64,000 bases of DNA from Merluccius polli. Lineage: Eukaryota > Chordata > Actinopteri > Gadiformes > Merlucciidae. How positions within the stretch are numbered: position 1 is the stretch's first letter; each line of letters opens with the position of its first letter. This document shows positions 1 to 11,068 of the stretch, in pieces. The stretch spans positions 96,152 to 160,151 of the forward strand of contig JAOPHQ010002315.1 in NCBI GenBank assembly GCA_030340625.1, in the 5' to 3' direction. Under the pieces are notes generated by a model. That model saw only the letters and a program-made list of their open reading frames with translations, searched no databases and was not told the origin of the DNA. Made by a program: the position numbers and the translations under genes.

Positions 1-1385
1 GGAGTCGGAGAAGTGGGTCTCAATCCGCTGCTTATACTTCAGTTTTGCAGCTTTGATGCCCCTTCTTAAGGCTGACCTGGCGATGCTGTAGGCAGCTGCG
101 TCTCCAGACCTGTAGGCTGCATCTCTGGCCCAGAGAAGTGACCTGACCTCCGCAGTCAGCCACGGTTTCTGGTTGGGGAATGAACAAACCTTTTTAGTGA
201 CAGTCACCATGTCCATACAGAACACAATATAATGCATAACTGAAGTGGTGAAGTTATCTAGTGCTGCTATAGGGTCTACCCGCAGTCCTCTGTCTTTAAA
301 GGTGTCCCACTCCGTCACCTCGAAGCAGTCTTGGAGGCGAGATACAGCCCCCTCAGGCCAGACTCTGACAGTCTTGGTTGTAGGTCCGACAGACTTGATT
401 TTCTGCCCATACAGGGGGTAAAGGAAGAGCGAGATATGGTCAGACAGGTCTAGATGGGGGTCTGGTTTCACTCTATAAGCCTTGGCAACATTGGTGTAGA
501 CTTGGTCCAATGTTTTATCCCCCCTTGTCGCACAGGCAACATTGCGGTAGAATTTGGAGAGGACAGACTTTAGGTTTGCATGGTTGAAGTCCCCGGCTGT
601 AATAAAAACACTGTCTGGGTGCTTGCGCAGACATTTCTGTATACTATCATGAAGCAATGCTAACGCTAGTTTGCTGCTAGCATCGGGTGGAATGTACACA
701 GCGTATGTAGCATATGTAGACAACTGCCTGCTCCCTAGGTAGGAAAAACGGTCTGCATTTAAGCACCATAAATTCTATGTTAGGGTAGCAATGTCTGGTC
801 ACAATGGTTGTATCTGTGCACCAAGAGTTACCGCCGATCTTCTTACCAGAGGCAGCTGTCCGGTCTGCTCGGTGTGCGGTGCGTCCTGCTAGCATGATAG
901 CCGAGTCTGGTGTGCTGGGGTTCAGCCAGGATTCCGTGAAAATCATACAGCAGCAGTCTGCTAAGTTCCTCTGGGTGGTGAGTCGCAGGCGGATCTCATC
1001 CATCTTATTCCGAATGGAGCGGGCATTTCTTAGAAAGAGTGTCAGCAATGGTGGCTTGAATGGATTAGCCGTTAGCCTAGCATTAATGCCAGCCCGCCTG
1101 TCTCGCTTCTGCTTCCGTTCGCAGCGTCTCCTCCTCCGCCTCTCTGCAGCGGCAGGAGACTCGCTGTGCTCCGCCGGCTTGGCCAACTCGGGGGGGATGT
1201 GTATCTCCGCTGGGAGCTGGCATGTTAGTCCTTCTCTTATGTCCAGGAGCTCGTCCCGGTTTTAGGACAGAGCTATTGCATGATATCTGGACAGAATACA
1301 TATAACAATGACTAAAACAATAACAAAACCTGCGCTTTCTGTGGGAGCTCAAAGCCGCTGCGTCCGTGCGCGCCGCCATCATCGC
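1..1385 (-). mobile_element. Non-LTR retrotransposon (LINE), 5' part with endonuclease domain, decayed
   Basis: Read on the minus strand, the region gives a basic N-terminal stretch rich in R/K, then an AP-type endonuclease: a start resembling LFLRNARSIRNKMDEI, an ESW motif, later AGDFNHANLK, a TRGDKTLDQVYTN block and LDLSDH. It then runs into the linker towards the reverse transcriptase (NQKPWLTAEVRSLL). The reading frame is broken near 690-710, where the endonuclease continues in another frame, so this copy is not functional. The element leaves the window at position 1, so its RT cannot be seen. Such elements are often labelled jockey-like in fish annotation; I do not assign a finer clade. 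Its 5' end at about 1385 abuts a different LINE in the same orientation. Confidence 0.75.
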
Positions 1386-2963
1386 CCAGGTTGGCTACGC
1401 TAGCCCTAGTCCTATGATTATGAGATTCCCCAGCTCTGGAAAAATGGCTATTTAGGTACACTGGGGCCCTGTTGTTAATGACCTTGTGTACCATATTGAG
1501 CCTCAGCTGGGTCACTCTAGTCTGAACTGGTAACCAGTTGAGCCCCTGGAAGTGCCTCCTTCCAATGTGTTCTCGAGGGCCCAGCCCCATCACAACCCTC
1601 ACTAACTTATTCTGGGAGACCTGCAATTTTCTTTTTAGTGAGGTTGACAGACCTGCTGCCCATACTACGCTGGCGTAATCAAAATGACACTGCACTAGGC
1701 AGTTGGCTAGAAGGCGTAGGCTTTCACTGTCCAGCAGATCGGCCTTTCTGGCAAGAAACTTTGTGCGGGCGTTGACTTTGCCCAGCACCTGTAACGCCAT
1801 TCCCTCCCCACCCAAACTGTCATCTAGAACACACCCTAGGTACTTCACTGATGTTTTTGCAGCTATCCTCACAGACCCTACCTCTACTCTAAGCTCCTGA
1901 GCCTTCTTTAATCTGGGTTTGGACCCGAATAGAATGGACTCTTTCTTCCCTAAATGTAGTGACAGTCTATTGTCACACAGCCAGCTGGATATCTTGGTGA
2001 GTTCCTCTCCTAGTCTACTTTGGAGTGTGTTCTTATCTTTGTGCGAGATGAGCAGGGCTGCATCATCTGCAAATAAATACAAGTTACAGGAACACACATC
2101 TCTCATGTCATTAATATAAAGTAAAAGTAGCAGTGGTCCTAAAACACTCCCTTGCGGGACCCCACATACTACTGGTTTGGTGTCTGACATAAAGCCATTA
2201 ACCTCCACTTTCTGCTCCCTGTCTGTCAGGTATGAGGTGACCCACTCTGTAGCGGTGCCATTCATCCCTATAGCCTTTAATTTATTAATCAGTAGACTAT
2301 GGTCAACTGTGTCAAAGGCTTTTTGGAGATCTGGTAAAACCATCCCACAGTTTCCCTTCATCCATCTCCTTTCTAATGAAGTCATACATGTAAAGTAAAC
2401 ATGAGTCTGTAGAATAGTACTTCCTGAACCCTGACTGAAATTCATACAAAAGATTTTCCCTATCAACATATTCTGATATCTGTTCATGCACCACTCTCTC
2501 TAAGATCTTAGATGTGATGCTCAGAATGGATACTGGCCTGTAGTTACCATAATGGGATCTACTCCCTTTTTTAAACAGGGGAATAATCTTAGCATATTTA
2601 GTGCAACTGGGTACAATGCCTTGTTCCAGTGAGCGATTGATCAAATGTGCAACACAAGGAGCTATCACCTGTGCCCCATCCCTTAAAAACTTAAAAACTA
2701 AAAGCAGAAATATTATCAAGGCCAGTGGCTTTTGCTGTGTTAAGCTCTCCCAGCATCTCTGCTACCCTCTCAGCTGTCACTTTGGATAAGGAGAACGAAT
2801 TGGCCTGTACATTTTGTCTGGAGTAAAAACCCTGTATATACTCGTCCCCATATTCTCCTGTCTTGCGAGGCATTACTATATGATCATTCAATAATGACTG
2901 CGAATATATAGAGTAAAGTCCCTGTAATCCTTTCCAGGCACTCGGCTGTATGGCATAATGCAC
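1312..2963 (-). pseudogene. LINE reverse transcriptase fragment, frameshifted, truncated at both ends
   Basis: Minus-strand reading gives successive blocks of a non-LTR reverse transcriptase of the CR1/Jockey broad group: NYRPVSILSITSKILERVV, an FQSGFR block, DLQKAFDTVDHSLL, GVPQGSVLGPLL, FADDAALL, and a C-terminal region starting SLRLLANCLVQCHFDYA. The frame changes near 2690 and again near 2330, so at least two indels have broken it. There is no endonuclease upstream (5' truncated near 2963) and the C-terminus stops around 1390, where another LINE begins. The stretch 2873-2963 is also the left edge of the receptor tandem repeat, so part of this LINE was copied with every receptor unit. Confidence 0.8.
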
Positions 2964-3216
2964 AGTATAATAGCAATTATATTAGATTAGATTAAACTTT
3001 ATTGTCATTGTACAAGTACAGACAGAGACAATGAAATGCAGTTCGACATCTAACCAGAAGTGCAAAAAAACAGTAAAGTGCAGAGTATGTACATATCCAT
3101 ACTGGAATACATAACAAATAAGATATGAACAGTAAGAACAGAGTTACTACAAGTAATGCTAGTTGTAAATATTATATACATAACAAGGTATGATGTAAGA
3201 TATGTATAGTTTAGAC

Positions 3217-3955
3217 CAGTGGTTCTCAACCGGTGGGGGGGGCGCGGACACTCTCCCGGGGGGGCGCAGGTTAAAAAAGGAGGACAAATACGCGTCCGGC
3301 TTTTCAAAGCCCTGTCCGGCGTGTATTTGTCCTCCTTTTTGAACCCCCCCCCCCGTCGGCCGTAGGTCCGCGGTGTCCAACACGTTCTCATCCCAACTCG
3401 TAATATACCGACGATTTGTCACGCCCCTAGACGGTCTGACACTGACGCAAAAGGTACCCTCCCGCGTCTGTGTGAAACGATCTGGGTTCTCATAAACCCG
3501 TTCGCGTTGGTAAGAGACGAGCAGAGTCTACAGCGTCTGCAGTCTACTGTGAAACAATTCACTCCAAAAAGGGTTATGGTTATGGTTAGGGTTAGCGTAA
3601 TCTAGGGTTAGGGTTAGGCAGTAGACTCTGCTCGTCTCTTACCACCGCGAACGGGTTTATGAGAACCCAGATCGTTTCACACAGACGCGGGAGGGAACCT
3701 TTTGCGTCAGTATCAGACGTCTAGGGGCGTGACAAATCGTCGGTATATTACGAGTTGGGATGAGAACGGGCTCCGGTGTGTTACTATTGCGGGCACCCCC
3801 CTCCCCGTCGGTCGTAGGTCCGCGGTGTGTTACTATTGCGCGCACCCTCCCCCCCCCCCCCCCCCCCCCGTCAACAATGGGGGGGGGGGGGGGGGGGGCG
3901 ACTGCAATGAACCAGTTTTGGGGGGGCCCAGCCTGAAAAAGGTTGAGAACCCCTG
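3217..3955. mobile_element. Non-autonomous hAT-type element with 8-bp target duplication
   Basis: Terminal inverted repeats cagtggttctcaacc (3217-3231) and ggttgagaacccctg (3941-3955) are imperfect complements. They are flanked by the 8-bp duplication gtttagac at 3209-3216 and 3956-3963. The uninterrupted site is visible in other units (near 8528, 13788 and 27778, where gtttaga runs straight into c(a/t)(g/t)tgg). An 8-bp duplication is typical of hAT transposons. No transposase is present. The inside holds C/G homopolymers, repeated tccgcggtgtgttactattg-type words and a nested fold-back element. Confidence 0.85.
3384..3769. repeat. Fold-back element nested in the hAT element
   Basis: The sequence from cacgttctcatcccaactcg (about 3382) is mirrored by the complement ending near 3769. 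Arms of about 170 bp flank a short centre rich in ggttagggttagg words that resemble telomeric repeats. The same arm sequence occurs in the larger palindrome at 21457-22400, so this is a dispersed family. No coding capacity. Confidence 0.75.
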
Positions 3956-4199
3956 GTTTAGACAGTGGTATGAATATACTGTATGACTATGCTTTTGGAT
4001 TACTTATTGAAAATGATTATGGAAGAAAAAGAGACTGAGATGTATAGGGAAAAAGATACACTAGGCTATAAGACTAAGTGATTAAGAGAACATTACTTGT
4101 TTATAGTTAAGATATGTTGCAATTAAGTAACTTCAAAAATATGATTTAGAATATAAATTAGTTAAAGAACATGATATTGTATAATATTAACTGCAGCTT

Positions 4200-4590
4200 T
4201 TTAGTAGCTGACAGAGATGCAGTCAGTGAAATAAAGATCACATGTTGCTTCTGGTTCCAAGGTCAAGGTTGAAGCACAGGGGAGATCGCGCCTTTGCAGT
4301 TGTAGCCTCCAAACTCTGGAACGAGTTGCCTCTGCATGTTAAGCTGGCCCTACACTGCCTGTTTTTAAATCCTGTCTTAAAACACATTTCTATTTATTGG
4401 CTTTTAATTTAGTATGAGAGTTGCCTTTCTTTTCCTTATGCTCTTATGATTTTTATTATTGTATTGCCCTTTTGGCTTTTGGTTTTTGTGTTTCTTGGTT
4501 TCATGCTTTTTGCTATTTTGATTGTACAGCACTTTGGTCAACTGTTGTTATTTATTATAAATGTGCTTTATGAATACATTTGAATTGGAT
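4200..4590 (+). pseudogene. LINE 3' tail (unit 1)
   Basis: Plus-strand remnant of the last part of a LINE reverse transcriptase: the reading contains RLKHRGDRAFAVVASKLW and NELPLHV, followed by an AT-rich 3'UTR with the block gcactttggtcaactgt, like the 3' ends of L2/CR1-type fish LINEs. 5' truncated. The same remnant is in units 2, 3 and 4, so the insertion predates the tandem duplication. Confidence 0.7.
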
Positions 4591-5256
4591 TGGACCCTCT
4601 GGGTGATTATATGGCCTGTTTGGTCAAGGAGTATGCCTTCTATTATTGTGAGGGTGTAATTAGCATGTTGGTTGTACTCATATTCACCAAATCGCTTTAC
4701 ATATAGTTTTTCTATTCTGAACAATATGTAAGGCAAGCAAGGCTATGTCTTAGTTATTTAGAAGGAGAAATGCTCTGAAATTAATCTAGGACGTATATTA
4801 AATGTAGTTAATCAAATGTATTATTTGTGTTGCATTCAAAAATATTTAGGAATCACATTCTTTGGTAAAATTATGTTCGTGCAAATATCATCTTTTTCTT
4901 ATGGGAAAGTATAGATGGTTAAATTAAAGTGTTTGAAAACTTTTAACCAACAACATATTAGTACTTGCTAACAGACTGTTATTTGCGCACTTAAATCCCG
5001 CTAATCCTGTGAGTGAGTTCTCAATATGGGAACAATATTTTCTACAGCTTTATCCCACATTGGGCAATTAGTTGTATTGCCGACATAGTTACGGAAAGGC
5101 ATTAGATACACACAAGGCATACTGTCATCATTAAGTGCTTCATCTGGGACTCATTAACATCAGTGATCATGCTATACTGTTAGCCTCATTAGCTAATATG
5201 AATGAAGGGATAACCTCTAATCTAATTCCAATTCAACCGTATCCATTTAAAAACTT

Positions 5257-5258
<2 letters not shown>

Positions 5259-5348
<90 letters not shown>
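5259..5348. repeat. (TA)n microsatellite, unit 1
   Basis: About 45 perfect TA dinucleotides. A TA array lies at the matching place in all five units with different lengths (9860-9911, 16402-16432 plus 24466-24500, 30309-30329, 33848-33905). Confidence 0.95.
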
Positions 5349-5349
<1 letters not shown>

Positions 5350-6060
5350 TACACTTGTGTATGCATGTGTGAAAGTATGTTTCTATGTGTACATATATAT
5401 GTGCATGTGTGTACATGTACATATGTATCTATACATATGGCTAAGAGAAGCCATGTAAGTCTTTATGAATAGAATGAACTACTGCAGGTAACTACTGGGT
5501 GGGCTCTCCACTCAAGGCCTTGATATACTTACAACAAACTCATAATTGGCCTGTTTGCGTAGGCTGTTGGACAGCTGTTGAATATGGCAATTTCGGGAGG
5601 GTACAATATAATAATTGCAGTGTGTGCTGTTTGTTTAATGACGCCGGGAGTTTCCTACCATCTTCCTAACATCTCTGTGTCCTTGGAGTCCCTGTCATAC
5701 AAATGTGCATAATCCCTCTTGCGCATAAAGTCTTGCTTCAAACGGGTTCATCTTAAAATAAACAGAGACTGGGACACAATAGTCCACATTTTACATATAC
5801 CAAATACCACAATATTTAGAGATACCAGGAGCTGAAGCTGAGCTGAAGTACACCTGGTGCAACAGAGGTCACTGTTGAGCCCTCTGGGGATGTTCTGGGC
5901 TTGTCAATGAAACATCTGTGAAGGAGGGGGCCCACCTGATTACCCAAATTAAGTAAATACCCCGACCCCCCTCAAGACATCATAACTCAAGAAAGTGCTG
6001 ATTACTATAAGATTGTTTACAACTTAAAATCAAATCCTATGAGCTCAAATTAAATACCCC
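5349..6060. other. Unit spacer, no gene seen
   Basis: Sequence shared with units 2 and 3 (for example tgggctctccact, ctgttgagccctctgg). No open frame resembling a protein and no RNA gene recognised. Confidence 0.6.
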
Positions 6061-6064
6061 AAAA

Positions 6065-6439
6065 ACATCTAAATGTAGATAACCAATGAGATGCATTGGT
6101 ATCAACTGAGAAGGGATGACGACATTAGTTATCTCATTCTCTTTATTCATTGGGTTATGTTGTATATATTGCGCCCTGCGGGGTGTCATCCCAGAACACT
6201 AGGTGTTCATGAAAAAGGGCAAGTCGAGTGTCACTTTTTTTCTGGAACTGTGTTGATTTTCTGGAACTACGACATCATTTGACTGTCTAACAAACATCTT
6301 GTTTTTTCCTCAATATAGAATTTGACCATGATCAAAAAGGAAGTTTAGGTATTGGCGCACGATTGTGTATTTGCATACAATAGATCAATATACACTATAC
6401 ATACTATAAATATATATATATATATATCAATGTGTTACC
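6065..6439 (+). promoter_or_regulatory. Conserved 5' block and candidate promoter of receptor 1, with upstream ORF
   Basis: This block is kept in front of all five array receptors. It has an inverted CCAAT box (cattggg, 6148-6154), a TATA-like stretch (tgtatatatt, 6161-6170), and a pyrimidine tract followed by AG (gttttttcctcaatatag, ending 6318) that looks like a 3' splice site for a 5'UTR intron. A seven-codon upstream ORF follows, atgatcaaaaaggaagtt then tag, at 6328-6348 (peptide MIKKEV). Transcription start and donor site cannot be fixed from sequence alone. Confidence 0.45.
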
Positions 6440-7384
6440 ATGGCTTATAACAACTCAACACAATCTGATGGTGCTCCTTCTTCATTGCAAATTAACCATT
6501 ACAGGGTCATATTGGTAGAGATCCTGATTACAATTTTTCTGTACCTCAACTGTCTGCTCCTGACAAGCTTTTTTAAGAAGGAGGTCTTTCACAGAAGCAT
6601 GCGCTACATCTTCTTCGTCTTTACCCTGATGTCAGACAGCCTGTACCTATTGGTGACCAATGTTCTGCTACTCATGTCCTTCTTTCATGCTTTCATGCAA
6701 GTTTGGCTCTGTGTTTTCCTCATCATAGTATTGTCTATGTTCAATTTTGTCTTCCCTATAACACTGACAGCGATGACCCTGGAGCGTTATGTGGCCATCT
6801 GCATGCCAATGCGTCACGGGGCCTTATGCACCCCGCGCAGTGCTCTGCACTGTATTCTGATCATCCACACTATCAGCTCTATACCAATCAGCATCATTGT
6901 CTCAATCTACTTTGCCTCTGTGCCTCACAGTATCTACATGGAGGATAGGATGTGCAGGATTGAAATGCTCATGATTCACAAATGGCAGAGTTATCTCTTT
7001 TTAGCTGCAAACCAGTTATACTTCGTCATCATGTTTGTCATCATTGTATTCTGTTATATTGAAATCACAAAAGCAGCCAGGAAAGCATCAGGAGAGACTA
7101 AGAAATCCACAGGGAAGGGACTCAGAACGGTACTTCTTCATGGTTTTCAGCTCATTCTCTGCCTTGCCAGGCTATGGTGCCCTTTTGTTGAAGCTGCTAT
7201 GCTGCAGATTGATTTACTTTTATACAATAATTTGAGATACTTCAATTACATAATGTTTACTCTTGCCCCGAGATGTCTAAGTTCCCTTGTTTATGGCCTC
7301 AGGGACAGAAAGTTCTTTCTAATGATGAAATATTATGCTGTCTTTGGCTTGAGTTACAAATCACCTCCTGTATTGGCTGATTGA
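6440..7384 (+). CDS. Odorant receptor (131-2-like), copy 1
   Basis: A 314-residue seven-helix receptor with no intron in the coding part, as usual for fish odorant receptors. It is expected in the ciliary membrane of olfactory neurons, coupling to a G protein; the ligand is unknown. The ATG sits in gttaccATGG, a good vertebrate start context. Visible: short N-terminus with NNST (residues 4-7) for N-glycosylation; helices near 24-46, 56-80, 91-113, 134-155, 190-208, 230-250, 264-287; Cys91 at the top of helix 3 and Cys172 in loop 2 for the usual disulfide; LERY (114-117) at the cytoplasmic end of helix 3 in place of DRY; LHGFQLIL in helix 6; APRCLSSLVYG in helix 7 in place of NPxxY. Closest to copies 2-4. 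A polyadenylation signal AATAAA lies at 7457-7462. The frame is intact. The 131-2 name comes from memory of fish annotations. Confidence 0.92.
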   Translation: MAYNNSTQSDGAPSSLQINHYRVILVEILITIFLYLNCLLLTSFFKKEVFHRSMRYIFFVFTLMSDSLYLLVTNVLLLMSFFHAFMQVWLCVFLIIVLSMFNFVFPITLTAMTLERYVAICMPMRHGALCTPRSALHCILIIHTISSIPISIIVSIYFASVPHSIYMEDRMCRIEMLMIHKWQSYLFLAANQLYFVIMFVIIVFCYIEITKAARKASGETKKSTGKGLRTVLLHGFQLILCLARLWCPFVEAAMLQIDLLLYNNLRYFNYIMFTLAPRCLSSLVYGLRDRKFFLMMKYYAVFGLSYKSPPVLAD

Positions 7385-8222
7385 AAAAATTAAGAAGAAA
7401 AATGAATGCAAAAAACGTGCTCCCTAAATATTTAAATGACAAACAACATTTTTTAAATAAAGAGCAAAATGTTACTGAATTGTTACTGAAGGTGTGTGAA
7501 CTTAGGTTCAGTAAAAGATCTTTGAATTTTAGATTGGATGTCCTTTAGGGTACGGTAACTCTTTCATACAATACATTACAGCCTGATTTAAGTTATTTTT
7601 TTAATCTTCTAACTCAATCTTCTGACTGTTCTGCATCTGCAATACTTGGCTGCAGGTAAACTAATCTTTGCTGAGATGGGCAGTGTTCATCTATTCCACA
7701 ATTGTGGACTAGATGTCCAGTGTTTGTTTTAAAGTGTTTGGCCCCAGCAGTATTGATCACTGACATAAACCTTGGGTAAACACCAGATGAGGCCACAGGA
7801 AGCTTCTCCCGACAGTGAAGCTGTATTCCAACCAAAAGGCAAAGTTAGGTTGTCCAATTAAGGGCCAATTAGGGAGCCTGATGTTAAAAATCAGCCAGCC
7901 TGTTAGTTACTAAGCACAGGAACGTCTACACGATACACAGGGATCGCCCAAAATATATCCCTGTAATACATTCCAACAAGTAATTCACATGATTCCATAC
8001 AAAACATAGGACTACGGCAAGGAGTGACTGGGTATTTATTCTTGAGCCATTGTGAGCATGTCTGTCTATTTGTGCTATTGTATGCGTGCGTGCGTGTGTG
8101 TTGAGGTGTGTGTGTGTGTATCCTTAATTGGTGTGCCTGTTAACATGTCTCATTTAATGCATTGATTAATGTACCAAGAAAGAAATGCTAAATAAATGTA
8201 AATGAATCTGAACCTTACAATG
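7385..8222. other. 3' flank of receptor 1
   Basis: 3'UTR and downstream spacer shared with units 2-4: AATAAA at 7457, then non-coding DNA and a short (GT)n stretch near 8085-8120. Ends at the unit boundary. No gene. Confidence 0.7.
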
Positions 8223-8761
8223 TGTCGTTATTATATGATCATTGAAAAATGACTGCGAATATATAGAGAAAAGCAATTATATTCGATTAGATTAAACATT
8301 ATTGTCATTGTACAAGTACAGACAGAGACAATGAAATTCAGTTTGACATCTAACCAGAAGTGCAAAAAAACAGTAAAGTGCAGAGTACGTACATATCCAT
8401 ACTGGAATATATAACAAATAAGATATGAACAGTAAGAACAGAGTTACTACAAGTAATGCTAGTTGTAAATGTTATATAGAAAATTAGCTATGAGGTATGA
8501 TACGAATATGGTAAATACACTATGGACAAGATATGTATAGTTTAGACATTGGTATGAATATATGACTATGCTTTTGAATTACTAATTGAAAATGATTATG
8601 GAAGACAAAGAGACTGACATGTATAGGGAAAAAGATACACTAGGCTATATGACTACGTGATTAAGAGAACATTACTTGTGTATAGTTAAGATATGTTGCA
8701 ATTAAGTAAAATCAAAAATATGACACAGAATATAAATTAGTTAAAGAACTTAATATTGTGT

Positions 8762-9180
8762 AATATTAACTACAGCTTTTTAGTAGCTGACAGAGTTGCA
8801 GTCAGTAAAATAAAGGTCACAAGTGGCTTCTGGTTCCAAGGTCAAGGTTGAAGCACAGGGGAGATCGCGCCTTTGCAGTTGTAGCCCCCCCAACTCTGGA
8901 ACAAGTTGCCTTTGCATGTGAGGCTGGCCCTACGCTGCCTGTTTTTAAATCCAGTCTTAAAACACATTTCTATTCCTTGGCTTGTAATTTAGTATGAGAG
9001 TTGCCTTTCTTTTTCTTATGCTCTTATGGTTTTTATTATTTTATTGCCCTTTTGGCTTTTAAACTGGTTTTTGTGGTTTTATTGTGTTGGTTTCATGCTT
9101 TTTGCTATTTTGATTGTACAACACTTTGGTCAACTGTTGTTATTTATTATAAATGTGCTTTATGAATATATTTTTGGATT
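8762..9180 (+). pseudogene. LINE 3' tail (unit 2)
   Basis: Same remnant as at 4200-4590 (GDRAFAV reading, then an AT-rich tail with acactttggtcaactgttg). Not functional. Confidence 0.65.
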
Positions 9181-9854
9181 GGATTGGACCCTCTGGGTGA
9201 TTATAAGGTCTTTTTGGTCAAGGAGTATGCCTTCTATTAGTGTGAGGGTGTAATTAGTATGTTGTTTGTATATATTCACCACATCACTTTACATTGTACA
9301 TAACAATTTGTAAGGCAAGCAAGGCTCTGTGTTAGCTATGCAGCAAGAGACATGCTCTGAAAGTAATCTGGGACGTATATAAAATGTAGTAAAACAAATG
9401 TATTATTTGTGTAGCATTCAAAAATATTCAGGAATCACATTCTTTGGTAAAATGATGTCTGTGCAAATGTCATCTTTTTTTACGTGAAAAGTATAGATGA
9501 TTAAATTAAAGTGTTTGAAAACTTTCGACTAACAACATATTTGTACTTGCTAGCAGACTGTTATTTGTGACTTAGGTCCCACTAATCCTGTGAGTGAGTT
9601 CTCAATATGGGAACAATATTTTCTACAGCTTTGTCCCACATTAGGCAATTAGTTGTATTGTTGATATAGTTATGGAAAGACATTAGAGATACACACAAGG
9701 CATACTGTCATCATTAAGTGCTTCATCTGGGATGCATTAACATCAATGATCATGCTATGCTGTTAGCCTCAATAGCTAATATGAATGAAGGGATAACCTG
9801 TAATCTAATTCCAATTCAACTGCACCCATTTAAAAACATTAAAAAAAATTAAAA

Positions 9855-9859
<5 letters not shown>

Positions 9860-9911
<52 letters not shown>
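9860..9911. repeat. (TA)n microsatellite, unit 2
   Basis: TA array at the position equivalent to 5259-5348, shorter and slightly interrupted, preceded by aaaaaaatt words. Confidence 0.9.
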
Positions 9912-9912
<1 letters not shown>

Positions 9913-10659
9913 CTACACTTGTGTATGCATGTGTGAAAGTATGTTTCTATGTGTACATATATATATGTTCATGTGTGTACATGTACATATGTATATATCT
10001 ATACGTATGGCTAAGAGAAGCCATGTAAGTCTTTAAGAATAGAATGAACTACTGCAGGTAAGTAACTACTGGGTGGGCTCTCCACTTAAGGCCTCGATAT
10101 ACTTACACCGAACTCAAAATTGGCCTGTTCGCATAGGCTGTGGAACTGCTGTTGAATAATATAATAATTGCAATGTGTGTGCTGTTTAATGACGCCAGGA
10201 GTTTCCTAATTCCTACCATCTTCCTAACATCTCTGTGTCCTTCTAGTCCCTGTCATACAAATGTGCATAATCCCTCTTGGGCATAAAGTCTTGCTTCAAA
10301 CAGGTTCATCTTAAAATAAACAGAGACTGGGACACAATAGTCCACATTTTACAGATACCAAATATTTAGAGATACCAGGAGCTGAAGCTGAGCTGAAGTA
10401 CACCTGGTGCAACAGAGGTCACTGTTGAGCCCTCTGGGGATGTTCTGGGCTTGTCAATGAAACATCTGTGAAGGAGGGGGCCCACCTGATTACCCAAATT
10501 AAGTAAATACCCCGACCCCCCTCAAGACATCATAACTCAAGAAAGTGCTGATTACTATAAGTTTATTTAAAACTTAAAATCAATTTTTTAAGCTAAACTG
10601 ACATACCCCAATTAAGCTCACTTAAGCTCAACTGACATACCCCAATAACATCTAAATTT

Positions 10660-11068
10660 AGATAGCCAATGAGATGCATTGGTGTCAACTTAGAAGGGAT
10701 GACGACATTGGACTGTTAGTTATCTCATTCTCTCTATTCATTGGGTTGTATTTATATATCGCCCTGCAGGGTGTCATCCCAGAACACTAGGTGTTCATGA
10801 AAAAGTGCAAGTCGTGTGTCATTTTTTTTTTGGAACTGTGTGCTTTTCTGGCATTATGACATCATCCAGGTACTCCGACATGTAACTTCAAGTGGACTGT
10901 CTCACAAACGTCTTGTTTTTTCCTCAATATAGAATTTGACCATGATCAAAAAGGAAGTTTAGGTATTGGCACACAATTGTGTATTTGCATACAATAGAGC
11001 AATATACACTATACAGTATATATATATATATATATATATATACAGTATATATATATATATATGTTACC
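10660..11068 (+). promoter_or_regulatory. Conserved 5' block of receptor 2 with upstream ORF
   Basis: Inverted CCAAT (cattggg, 10739-10745), TATA-like ttgtatttatatat (about 10746-10759), candidate splice acceptor ending in atatag near 10932, and the MIKKEV upstream ORF at 10942-10962. Two short TA arrays (11017-11060) sit just before the receptor ATG. Confidence 0.45.

Larger units (their letters stand above)
2873..8222 (+). repeat. Tandem receptor unit 1 (of five)
   Basis: Starts where similarity to the other units begins (tatatgatcatt... at about 2875, within LINE-derived sequence) and ends at the same sequence met again at about 8223 (aatgtgtcgtta then ttatatgatcatt). Order: LINE-derived edge; block beginning with repeated attag and a TTTATTGTCATTG motif (2985-3210); hAT insertion (3217-3955); LINE tail (4200-4590); TA microsatellite; conserved 5' block; odorant receptor; 3' flank. 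Minus the hAT insertion the unit is about 4.6 kb, like unit 2. Confidence 0.85.

Noticed and set aside
6163..6190. Olf1/EBF-type site (ccctgcgggg) in receptor promoters
   Set aside because: The spacing does not match the palindromic EBF consensus and it varies between units; too weak to list as a site.
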